Shown one piece after another: positions 15,212 to 21,947 of a DNA stretch of 25,656 bases. The position numbers were made by a program, and so were the translations under genes. The stretch is from DAOUEG01 sp964589285. Its GTDB lineage: Bacteria; Chloroflexota; Dehalococcoidia; Dehalococcoidales; RBG-16-60-22. Below the pieces are notes generated by a model that worked only from the letters and a program-made list of their open reading frames with translations, did not search any database and was not told the DNA's origin. The stretch is from assembly GCA_964589285.1 (NCBI GenBank), contig CAZPSP010000018.1, forward strand, positions 1 through 25,656, written 5' to 3'. Within the stretch, counting starts at the first letter, position 1; each line of letters begins with the position of its first letter.

Positions 15212-16168
15212 CTAACTGTACCGTACTCTGGGGTCAAGCCAGCCGTAAGAAATATCGACCAAGAGATTGACCAGCGTGATTATTACCGCGGTTATCAATA
15301 CAATGGCCTGGATAATGGCGTAATCCTGGCTAAAAACGGCGTCTACACCCAAGCGGCCCATGCCTGGAATATTGAATACCGTTTCAACGAGAACAGAGCC
15401 GCCCAGTATCAAGCTGAAGCCAGCGCCTGCCAGCGTCACTACCGGAATCAAGCCGTTCTTCAAAACGTGCTTTACAACGACAATCCGCTCCATCAATCCC
15501 TTGGACCAGGCGGTGCGGATGTAGTCTTGCCGCACTACTTCCAATATGCTGGATCGTGTTTGACGGGCTGTAGCAGCTAAGGGGAATATCGCCTCACAGA
15601 CAACCGGCAAGACTATCTGGCTGATACTTTTTGTAAAATCCTCAAAGGGAGAAGTATACCCGAAGCGCGGCAACCAGTCTAACTGGAGGCCGAAAATCCA
15701 TATCAAAATTATACCCAGCCAAAAAATCGGGATGGTTATGCCGATATTTGCGAGCAGCGTAACGGTAGTATCGATGCTGGTACCACGGCGCAGAGCCGAA
15801 ATCACTCCGAACACGATCCCCAGCGCGTGGCTGACGATAAAAGCTATCAATCCTATGTATATCGTCACGGGGAAACGCTCGCCGATGAGACTGCTCACTT
15901 TCTCACGGTAAAAAAGCGAATCTCCGAGGTCGCCGCGGAAAAGGTCCTTGATCCAGTTAACATACTGTACAGGTAGCGGATCATTTAACCCGAACTCTTC
16001 CCGCGCCTTCTCGAGTTCTTCTACAGTGAGTTTTTCCGCCTGTGTCTGGGAGAGATATAAAAGAACCGGGTCTCCGGGTAAAAGACGGATGACCATAAAG
16101 ACCAAGAATGTAATGATAACAATAACGACGATAGCTTGGATCAGCCGGCGAATTATATATGTTCCCAT
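15212..16168 (-). CDS. ABC transporter permease, DppB/OppB type
   Basis: A 318-residue inner-membrane permease. The N-terminal helix (IVVIVIITFLVFMVIRLLPGDP) with the RLLPGDP motif and the GLNDPLPVQYVNWIKDLFRGDLG segment are hallmarks of DppB/OppB. The EAA loop is DYIRTAWSKGLMERIVVVKHVLKN, and the C-terminus ends DISYGWLDPRVRY as usual. It forms the heterodimeric channel with the following DppC-like protein and takes substrate from the binding lipoprotein upstream. AGGAAG precedes ATG 16168. A long hairpin lies in the 179-base gap before it. Confidence 0.93.
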   Translation of the reverse strand: MGTYIIRRLIQAIVVIVIITFLVFMVIRLLPGDPVLLYLSQTQAEKLTVEELEKAREEFGLNDPLPVQYVNWIKDLFRGDLGDSLFYREKVSSLIGERFPVTIYIGLIAFIVSHALGIVFGVISALRRGTSIDTTVTLLANIGITIPIFWLGIILIWIFGLQLDWLPRFGYTSPFEDFTKSISQIVLPVVCEAIFPLAATARQTRSSILEVVRQDYIRTAWSKGLMERIVVVKHVLKNGLIPVVTLAGAGFSLILGGSVLVETVFNIPGMGRLGVDAVFSQDYAIIQAIVLITAVIITLVNLLVDISYGWLDPRVRYS

Positions 16169-16251
16169 CAGGCTTCCTAAATATAATAGAGGTACACAGA
16201 TTCGCTGTTCTTTTTTAAGCAGTGCATCGCAACCAAGATAGCCCGGTTACA

Positions 16252-16288
16252 GTGGCGCGGCTACATCATCCTGACGCAGCCGCGCCAC
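16252..16288 (-). promoter_or_regulatory. 11-bp perfect stem-loop between binding protein and permease genes
   Basis: GTGGCGCGGCT (16252-16262) pairs perfectly with AGCCGCGCCAC (16278-16288) around a 15-base loop, 60 bases after the binding-protein stop. On the minus strand no T-run follows, so partial attenuation or protection of the upstream mRNA is more likely than full termination. Such hairpins commonly let the binding protein outnumber its permeases. Confidence 0.55.
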
Positions 16289-16347
16289 ATATTTCTTTTT
16301 TTATGCCTCCGAATTTTCTTCAGATGGCTGAATTTTCACGTCCGGTA

Positions 16348-18000
16348 TTAGTCTTGGGCGATCCATACCTTGTTGGTGTCCCATGGGAAGCCGCCACCAT
16401 GCGTGCCGACGCCCATTTCGTGAACCCTGGGGTTCAAAAGGTAGACTTCGTCTGCCGCCCACAACGGTATTGCGGCAACATGCTCCTGGAACATCCTGAC
16501 CAACTCCTGGGTCTCCGGCATGTAGTCTTCGGGGTCGGCCATCTTCAGGCACGCCTCTAACTTTTCAACCCATCCCTCCGGGAGACTCATTGCGGGCGCG
16601 CCAAAAAGGCTGTAGGGCAGGAAGTACCTGTCCAGGAAAGCACAGTAGTTGAAGTCGGTGCCCGCGAATGTCACGACGAAGAAGCCGTTGAAGTAGTCAC
16701 CACCCAGACCGGTTTCCATCCATTTGGGCGGGCTCAAGACATCGATGGTTGCCGTAATGCCTACCCTGGCAAGGTCGGACTGGATAGCCACGAACATGTC
16801 CTGAGGGAATATCGTTGCGGTGATAATGGTCGTGGATAATCCATCGGGATAGCCGGCTTCGACGAGCAGCGCCTTGGCCTTATCCGGGTCGTATGGGAAG
16901 AATTCTTCATCGACATGGCTGAACTGTTCCGGCAGAGCGGGCTGGTCGACAGCCTCCCACACGCCGAAACCCAGCGCATCGACAATTGCCTGGCGATTGA
17001 TAGCAATGGCAATAGCCTGGCGTACCTTCACGTTAGAAAGCGGAGAGTCATCATGTACAGAATCCGGCACCAAGTGGTATATGGGACCGCGCCGGGTCTC
17101 ACGTTTGAAACCTTCATTTGTCACCAAATCATAGGATGTCTTGGGGTCAGCGCATTCCCAGACGAGGCCATCTCCAGCCTTGAAGGCCATGGCCGCTGTA
17201 GTGGGATCGACAATATAGATGTACTTGATACCGTCGACCCTGGCCTTGTCTCCCCAGTAATCGTCAAACCTCTCGTATTCGAGTGAGGTATCGCGGACAA
17301 AGCTCTTGAACTTGAAGGGGCCGGTACCGACAGGATTGAGTTCTATCCATTCCCTGCCGTGTTCCTTGTAGGCTTCCATCGATATCATACCGTAGCTCGT
17401 AGTCATCTGGATATTAGTGAACGAGTCCGGTTTAAGGTTGATGCGAACGGTATATTCATCGACAACCTCGACGGAAGTCCAGGCTGCCGGTGACCCGGTG
17501 CCTTTTTCGAGGTAGATATCCAGAGAGAACTTGGCAGCCTCTGCGTTGAATGGAGTACCGTCATGGAACTTGACTCCCTCACGGAGGTGATAAGTGATGT
17601 TAGAGAGATCATCGGAGACCTCCCACGAGGTTGCCAGCTGGGGATACAGGTTGCCATAGACGTCTGAATCAAAGAACCCTTCAACCCAGGGTACCTGGGC
17701 AAAACCAGACGCGTTACTCAAGTGTTCCATGGGATACCCGAACGTGGTGGGGGATTGGTTGCTGATAATCGTCAGGATACCGCCCGTTTGCACCGGCTCA
17801 GATGAAGTCGGGGTTGAAGATGTTGTTGTCGTTTGGGATGGAGCTGTTGTCGTAGATGATGCACTGGTTTGAGTTGAAGTGGTGGTTTGAGACGGAGTCG
17901 TTGTCTGTGAGGTTGTCGTGGTCTCACTCGACCCTCCGCACCCCACAACTAACAGTGTAGAGACTAACAGGATCGCAAATAACATATACAGCTTTTTCAT
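16348..18000 (-). CDS. ABC transporter substrate-binding lipoprotein, family 5 (peptide/nickel type)
   Basis: A 550-residue extracytoplasmic solute-binding protein. ATG 18000 is the start because AGGAGGT lies just before it; an in-frame ATG at 18018 precedes that ribosome site. It has a lipoprotein signal with lipobox LVVGC (Cys21), then about 45 residues almost only Thr, Ser, Gln and Pro, a flexible tether typical of some Gram-positive and Chloroflexi-type lipoproteins. The SBP_bac_5 core follows: YGNLYPQLATSWEVSDD, YHLREGVKFHDGTPFNAEAAKFSLD and PLSNVKVRQAIAIAINRQAIVDAL. The family binds oligopeptides, glutathione, nickel chelates or opines, so specificity is open. It is the first gene of the long minus-strand run and has module-type promoter sequences upstream. 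Confidence 0.93.
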   Translation of the reverse strand: MKKLYMLFAILLVSTLLVVGCGGSSETTTTSQTTTPSQTTTSTQTSASSTTTAPSQTTTTSSTPTSSEPVQTGGILTIISNQSPTTFGYPMEHLSNASGFAQVPWVEGFFDSDVYGNLYPQLATSWEVSDDLSNITYHLREGVKFHDGTPFNAEAAKFSLDIYLEKGTGSPAAWTSVEVVDEYTVRINLKPDSFTNIQMTTSYGMISMEAYKEHGREWIELNPVGTGPFKFKSFVRDTSLEYERFDDYWGDKARVDGIKYIYIVDPTTAAMAFKAGDGLVWECADPKTSYDLVTNEGFKRETRRGPIYHLVPDSVHDDSPLSNVKVRQAIAIAINRQAIVDALGFGVWEAVDQPALPEQFSHVDEEFFPYDPDKAKALLVEAGYPDGLSTTIITATIFPQDMFVAIQSDLARVGITATIDVLSPPKWMETGLGGDYFNGFFVVTFAGTDFNYCAFLDRYFLPYSLFGAPAMSLPEGWVEKLEACLKMADPEDYMPETQELVRMFQEHVAAIPLWAADEVYLLNPRVHEMGVGTHGGGFPWDTNKVWIAQD

Positions 18001-18060
18001 ACCACCTCCTGATGGCAAAATAAATTCCTAAGACCATTTCAGGACTTCGAGGATTATATA

Positions 18061-18107
18061 AGTAAAACATTTGGAAAATATGCAGTCAATGACTCATTTC
18101 AGCTATT
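18061..18107 (-). promoter_or_regulatory. Control module (dyad plus promoter) for the ABC/reductase operon
   Basis: Read on the minus strand: AATAGC-N8-GTCATT (18107-18088), a -35-like TTGACT (18089-18084), GC, a 17-base spacer and TTTACT (18066-18061). A perfect TATAAT (18058-18053) lies just after and may be the true -10 box with a long spacer. The right half-site GTCATT differs at two bases from the GCTATT seen in two other copies. Confidence 0.65.
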
Positions 18108-18168
18108 CCATTGAAGATGATTTTCACTATGCTTATCTCAAATACTTAATAGTAAAGGAGAAAACCTT

Positions 18169-18219
18169 ATGAAGCACGGCCAGGAGCGTACTTTTACAGG
18201 ATCTGAGGACGGACAATAA
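18169..18219 (+). CDS. Possible 16-residue ORF with good ribosome site
   Basis: ATG to TAA encodes MKHGQERTFTGSEDGQ. AAAGGAG lies 8 bases upstream, a proper Shine-Dalgarno. There is no recognised homologue and no operon context on this strand. It may be a small protein, an upstream ORF or chance. Confidence 0.2.
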   Translation: MKHGQERTFTGSEDGQ

Positions 18220-18450
18220 AAAAAGGCTTGACCCAAAGGTATACCGGTCTGAACTCTTCATGAGTCTATCGCGGCAACACGATTGGACATCGCATCATCA
18301 CCCTGTTGTAAAGACTACAATTTCATCAGCCAGGGTATAACGGTGCGGATGATACGTGCCAGAAAATACCAGAACGAATCAGGCGTTGCAAAGGGTGATC
18401 CCTGGACATCCGGGGACTGACCTGAAGCTTTAAGTGAAGACTTTTGGCGT

Positions 18451-19203
18451 TTAACCTTTCAGGTAATCCTGGCGGATTTCATCCATCACCTTAGCAGCAA
18501 ATGAGCCTTTTTCTTCATCAGGAACAGAAGATATCGGCAGAACCCAGTCCATTTCAGACAGGTTATCCAGAAGCACGGGAATAAGATCATACGGAACAGT
18601 TATAAGGACGAGGCCTTCCGGCAGCAATTTCCTGTTTTTCATGCCGTAACCCAGGCCGGTGATTGTATAATTCAGTTTACCGGTCATGTAGGGATAGATA
18701 AAGACCCAGGCGCACATAAGGACCGGTGTTATCATCGTGGTCAGGGGTTTTCCGATAGAATAGCTGAGAGCACGAAGGATCAACTCAGCCTGGTCCGGCC
18801 GGGCTGTTATCACAATTAGATCGGGATCGAACGGCGCATCAAAAATGCGGGCAAAGGCAACATGCCTGACAGTGCCGGCGGGAATTTTCTCTATGTACTG
18901 GTAAACCCTTCGGTTAGCCCGGGCATCCTGGTATATCCGTTCCTTAGCTCCGATCTGCCCGCTTTCAAAGTTCGGTTCCGGCTCCATAAAACCCAGCAGC
19001 AATCTGTCCACGCATGAAAAATTCTCGGCACTGGCATAAAACGGAGACCTATCCTGAGCATTGCGGAACATCTGGCATATGGATCCGGTCTCTTCCAGCT
19101 TTTCAACACCGCCCGGCTTATTGAGCAAAAATTTCATGGCCACGGGACTGTAGGTAAAATCCATTTTTTTCAGCAGCGAGAAATCCTTCAGTGAAATTGT
19201 CAT
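18451..19203 (-). CDS. DUF169 (COG2043) protein, second copy
   Basis: A 250-residue protein of the DUF169 family, function unknown. The family pattern includes the early YSPVAMKFLLNKPGGVEKLEE, SICQMFRNAQ, the FSCVDRLLLGF cysteine segment, FDAPFDPDLIVITARPDQAELIL and a C-terminal LPEGLVLITVPYDLIPVLLDNL. It is shorter than and clearly diverged from the copy at 12520-11729. AGGAGGGG precedes ATG 19203. It is monocistronic, transcribed away from the cupins, with its own control module at 19374-19328, so it probably serves the same pathway as the reductase operon. Confidence 0.77.
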   Translation of the reverse strand: MTISLKDFSLLKKMDFTYSPVAMKFLLNKPGGVEKLEETGSICQMFRNAQDRSPFYASAENFSCVDRLLLGFMEPEPNFESGQIGAKERIYQDARANRRVYQYIEKIPAGTVRHVAFARIFDAPFDPDLIVITARPDQAELILRALSYSIGKPLTTMITPVLMCAWVFIYPYMTGKLNYTITGLGYGMKNRKLLPEGLVLITVPYDLIPVLLDNLSEMDWVLPISSVPDEEKGSFAAKVMDEIRQDYLKG

Positions 19204-19327
19204 TTTTCCCCTCCTTTAGTGGGCAGTACACTGGAAATCGATTTTCCAGAGAAAGTCAAACCTGTGAAGCACTCGAAGGGTTGGACATCTCTTCGTAATT
19301 ATGAATTAGTGTTTTGTTTTTTCTATA

Positions 19328-19374
19328 ATTAAAATTCAAGCAAATCAGGCAGTCAATAGTTGATATCCTCTAAA
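19328..19374 (-). promoter_or_regulatory. Control module for the DUF169 gene
   Basis: On the minus strand: a degenerate left half TTTAGA, 8 bases, right half ACTATT (19360-19355), TTGACT (19356-19351), GC, a 17-base spacer and TTTAAT (19333-19328). The promoter half is the best of the four copies and the dyad half the weakest. The leader to ATG 19203 would be about 120 bases. Confidence 0.6.
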
Positions 19375-19500
19375 AATCTGCCCCCACATAGTCCGTCTCA
19401 ATGCAGTTTTGCAGTCTAGTTTGCACATGATAGTTGTGTTGTTCACTCACCCCGGCACATCGACTATATTCAAACCCCGGGCTAATAAATCGAAATCCAA

Positions 19501-19547
19501 AATAGCGACTTTGAGCTATTGACTGCAGCAAACAACACACATACACT
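19501..19547 (+). promoter_or_regulatory. Control module for the cupin pair
   Basis: AATAGC (19501-19506), 8 bases, GCTATT (19515-19520), TTGACT (19519-19524), GC, a 17-base spacer to TACACT (19542-19547). The dyad is perfect at 6+6 bases and overlaps the -35 box by two bases. The leader to GTG 19633 is about 79 bases. Confidence 0.68.
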
Positions 19548-19632
19548 TTTTTCATACTTACCTAGCTTATAGCACCTGTCCTTTTTTTAGCCCGATCATC
19601 AAGTTCTCTATATACACCTTTAGGAGGACCTT

Positions 19633-20076
19633 GTGAGTAACTCAAAGTATGAAAAATACATCCTCACCGATCTTCACGGGCCAGAGGTAAGCCCCGAATT
19701 TGCCGCCGCGTTCGCCAAGGTCGGCAAACTCATTCTATGGATGGATGACAAAGTAGTGCCGGGGGCGTTCCAGATGAACTGCTGCTGGTATTTTGCCCCG
19801 ACCAAACGGGGCCCCGGCGGAAGTCACGTTCATGACGTGCCGGAAATAATAGGGTTTTTCGGCAGCGACCATGAAGACGCGCTCGACCTGGGTGGCGAAC
19901 TGGAATTCTGGATGGAAGACGAACAATATCTCATAACCAAAAGCTGCATGATATTCGTCCCGGCCGGTTTGCGGCATTGCCCGATAGCCCTGACGCGGGT
20001 AGACAGACCTATCTTCCACTTCAGCGTTGTCACCAGCGGCGAGTACGTAGTTCTCGATGAAAGGAAAGGACAATAA
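19633..20076 (+). CDS. Cupin-fold protein, first of a tandem pair
   Basis: A 147-residue single-domain cupin. Motif 1 gives the metal ligands H65-x-H67-x3-E71 (SHVHDVPEIIGFFG); motif 2 is FVPAGLRHCP with H115. A conserved double cysteine (QMNCCW, 50-51) lies before motif 1. Cupins of this size may be metal-dependent oxygenases, isomerases, lyases or small-molecule sensors; the activity here is unknown. GTG 19633 has AGGAGG 5 bases upstream. Its stop is 5 bases before the paralogous second cupin, so the two are co-translated and may form a heterodimer. It is controlled by the module at 19501-19547. Confidence 0.82.
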   Translation: MSNSKYEKYILTDLHGPEVSPEFAAAFAKVGKLILWMDDKVVPGAFQMNCCWYFAPTKRGPGGSHVHDVPEIIGFFGSDHEDALDLGGELEFWMEDEQYLITKSCMIFVPAGLRHCPIALTRVDRPIFHFSVVTSGEYVVLDERKGQ

Positions 20077-20081
20077 CCGGA

Positions 20082-20519
20082 ATGACGACAGAAAAGAAAT
20101 TTGAAAAATATATCGTGACCGATACCAAGAAGTTCCGCGAGATCTACCCGAACATGGGAAGCCCTGAGGTGGATGAATGGAACCACCTGATACTATGGAT
20201 AGATGACAAGATCGTGCCGGGGTCGTTCCAGATGAACTGCTGCTGGTTTGTCAAAGTACCGGAAAAGCAGATGTATTTCCAACACCAGCACGATGTACCC
20301 GAGATAATAGGACTATTCGGCGGGGACTATCAAAACCCGAACGATATGGGCGCGGAAGTGGAATTCTGGATGGAAGATGAGAAGTTCACCATTACAAAGA
20401 GCTGCATGATTTTCGTGCCGGCGGGGATCAAACACTGCCCTCTTATCCTGAAACGGGTAGACCGGCCCATCTTCCACTTTACGGTTGTGACCAGTCCGTT
20501 GTACGCCATGGAGAAATAA
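20082..20519 (+). CDS. Cupin-fold protein, second of a tandem pair
   Basis: A 145-residue paralogue of the preceding cupin with the same landmarks: KYIVTD at the start, QMNCCW, metal ligands H68-x-H70-x3-E74 (QHQHDVPEIIGLFG), EFWMEDE, KSCMIFVPAGIKHCP with H118, and VDRPIFHFTVVTS. All four predicted metal ligands are kept in both copies, so neither looks degraded. A long acidic segment between motifs (GGDYQNPNDMGAEVEF) is shared. It ends 50 bases before the convergent LuxR-type gene. The function is unknown; co-regulation with the reductase operon suggests a step or a sensor in the same pathway. Confidence 0.82.
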   Translation: MTTEKKFEKYIVTDTKKFREIYPNMGSPEVDEWNHLILWIDDKIVPGSFQMNCCWFVKVPEKQMYFQHQHDVPEIIGLFGGDYQNPNDMGAEVEFWMEDEKFTITKSCMIFVPAGIKHCPLILKRVDRPIFHFTVVTSPLYAMEK

Positions 20520-20569
20520 AGACCGCGTGAGAGCCCGAAGGTACGGTAGCCGGAATCGCCCGGATGGCG

Positions 20570-21724
20570 TTATTCGATGGGAATGTTTTCCAGGTATTTC
20601 ATCAGGCTGGCCAGTTGCGTGCGGTTCTTGAGTCCGGTTTTTTCAAATACGCTTTTAAGCTGGTTCTGAATGGTGAACGGGCTGGAATGGATGTTGTCTG
20701 CGATCTCTTTGTTCGTCCATCCCATTCCGGCATACCGGGCGACAACAGCTTCACGATTGCTCAGCCTGGACTGGTTCACGATAATGCTTTCCGTGGTATT
20801 GTACCGGCTAAGATCATTGATGACGACGATGAAGCCGGGCTTCAAACCATCAGCATTAGCAGCCGCGAAGGTGAAATACTGGACGTGATACCTGTTTTGG
20901 CCCCCGGCCTGTATTATCCTGTTATCATATCCGGGCTTACCGCAGTTCCTTCCGGCTGACCTGGCCAGACGGCTGCAATCCTGGATAATAACATCCGGTA
21001 CGGGTATGCCGGCACGCTCTACATCCTCTGGAGCCCGAATTTTTCTGCCCATCATGAGCATGCAGAAGATGTCCGCCCTGGAATTACGGTAGAGGGTTTG
21101 AAGATCGTGGCCGAGCAGGATCATTCCCTCAGGAAGGGATTCCAGCCACTGCTCGCAGAGTTGCTGTTCATACACGTTTTTAGTGAAGATGTCGCCGATA
21201 TCGATGGCATTGGCGATATAAGGAATGAGCAGCTCGGCTTTGCGAACATCGTTCTCATCAAAAACGGGCCGCTGCTCTGAGCGCAGCAGGGAAATGGCGC
21301 CGATGAAATATGACTTGAAGTAGACCCTGATGACCAGTTCGCTGAGAAGGCCCTGGGGCTGCAGAAAATCATTGTAGAATTTATGCTTGATGAAGTTCCC
21401 GATGGGTATGACATCTTCCCTGCGGAATGCCCTCCTCATCGAGTCCGATCCCAGTTCAGCCTGGTAAAGGGGATCGATACGCCAAAAATAATCGGCGTAT
21501 CTGGAAAGGAATGAATTGTTACCCTGAAGGCTGAATGAATGCTCGAGGTCTATTCCGTTCGCCCGGCTGTTGCTGGGATGCAGAAAAACGAGTTCATCGC
21601 AATCGAATACTTTCTGAGTTTCCAGGAAAAAACGGCTGATGCTGTCGTTGTTCGCTGATGGAGAAGCGAACATTTCCATCAGATGAACGACATCATCGAA
21701 ATTGCTGTTCGTGTTTCCTTCCAT
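20570..21724 (-). CDS. LuxR-type transcriptional regulator
   Basis: A 384-residue regulator. The last 65 residues are a LuxR/GerE helix-turn-helix: LSNREAVVARYAGMGWTNKEIADNI, then SPFTIQNQLKSVFEKTG. The N-terminal ~300 residues look like a cytoplasmic sensor with no membrane segment (a GAF/PAS-like region around FLHPSNSRANG to ELLIPYIANAID); no receiver domain or autoinducer pocket is evident. ATG 21724 is the start because a near-consensus promoter (21790-21761) lies inside the 30-codon upstream extension. It is divergent from the amidohydrolase operon and convergent with the cupins, and is the natural candidate to bind the four AATAGC-N8-GCTATT modules. The ligand is unknown. Confidence 0.87.
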   Translation of the reverse strand: MEGNTNSNFDDVVHLMEMFASPSANNDSISRFFLETQKVFDCDELVFLHPSNSRANGIDLEHSFSLQGNNSFLSRYADYFWRIDPLYQAELGSDSMRRAFRREDVIPIGNFIKHKFYNDFLQPQGLLSELVIRVYFKSYFIGAISLLRSEQRPVFDENDVRKAELLIPYIANAIDIGDIFTKNVYEQQLCEQWLESLPEGMILLGHDLQTLYRNSRADIFCMLMMGRKIRAPEDVERAGIPVPDVIIQDCSRLARSAGRNCGKPGYDNRIIQAGGQNRYHVQYFTFAAANADGLKPGFIVVINDLSRYNTTESIIVNQSRLSNREAVVARYAGMGWTNKEIADNIHSSPFTIQNQLKSVFEKTGLKNRTQLASLMKYLENIPIE

Positions 21725-21760
21725 ATTTGGTCCCCGCGGCGAAAAACTCAGATGTGCGGG

Positions 21761-21790
21761 ATTATACCAGCCGGAAAGAGAAATTGTCAA
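21761..21790 (-). promoter_or_regulatory. Consensus sigma-70 promoter for the LuxR-type gene
   Basis: TTGACA (21790-21785), an 18-base spacer and TATAAT (21766-21761) are perfect hexamers. Initiation near 21754 leaves a leader of about 30 bases before ATG 21724. A 10-bp palindrome, ACCGTACGGT (21794-21803), sits just upstream of the -35 box and could bind a regulator. Confidence 0.8.
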
Positions 21791-21857
21791 ACCACCGTAC
21801 GGTTTGCCAGCCATTTTCCGTCTTTTAGATAACGCGGAAATGATTGATAAAAACTAA

Positions 21858-21904
21858 AATAGCTGGTACGAGCTATTGTTTGCCGGAAATGGGCAAAGTA
21901 GAGT
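21858..21904 (+). promoter_or_regulatory. Control module for the amidohydrolase operon
   Basis: AATAGCT (21858-21864), 6 bases, AGCTATT (21871-21877) is a perfect 7+7 dyad. TTGTTT (21876-21881), GC, a 17-base spacer and TAGAGT (21899-21904) follow. Both promoter hexamers are weak, as expected for an activator-dependent promoter. The leader to ATG 21948 is about 37 bases. Confidence 0.68.
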
Positions 21905-21947
21905 CTAAATACCGGTTCACGGTGGCAACCTTTATTTGGAGGATAAA

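Larger units (their letters stand above)
18019..18450. other. Intergenic region between DUF169 gene and binding-protein operon
   Basis: This stretch holds the control module at 18107-18061 and a TATAAT at 18058-18053, both pointing toward the binding-protein gene. It also holds a possible 16-residue plus-strand ORF (18169-18219). The remainder, 18220-18450, shows no gene I can support. Confidence 0.6.
19204..19632. other. Divergent control region between DUF169 and cupin genes
   Basis: The 429 bases carry two control modules back to back: 19374-19328 facing the DUF169 gene and 19501-19547 facing the cupins. A 61-codon minus-strand reading frame here overlaps both and is not accepted as a gene. 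Confidence 0.6.

Noticed and set aside
18315..18464. Minus-strand frame ending with a hydrophobic stretch (FWYFLARIIRTVIPWLMKL)
   Set aside because: It has no start codon or ribosome site and overlaps the end of the DUF169 gene; it could be a remnant but cannot be supported.
19370..19555. 61-codon minus-strand frame between the DUF169 and cupin genes
   Set aside because: It overlaps both control modules, has a poor ribosome site and no recognisable protein features.
21725..21814. 30-codon N-terminal extension of the LuxR-type protein
   Set aside because: A consensus promoter (TTGACA-N18-TATAAT) lies within it, so transcription starts downstream of the extended start.
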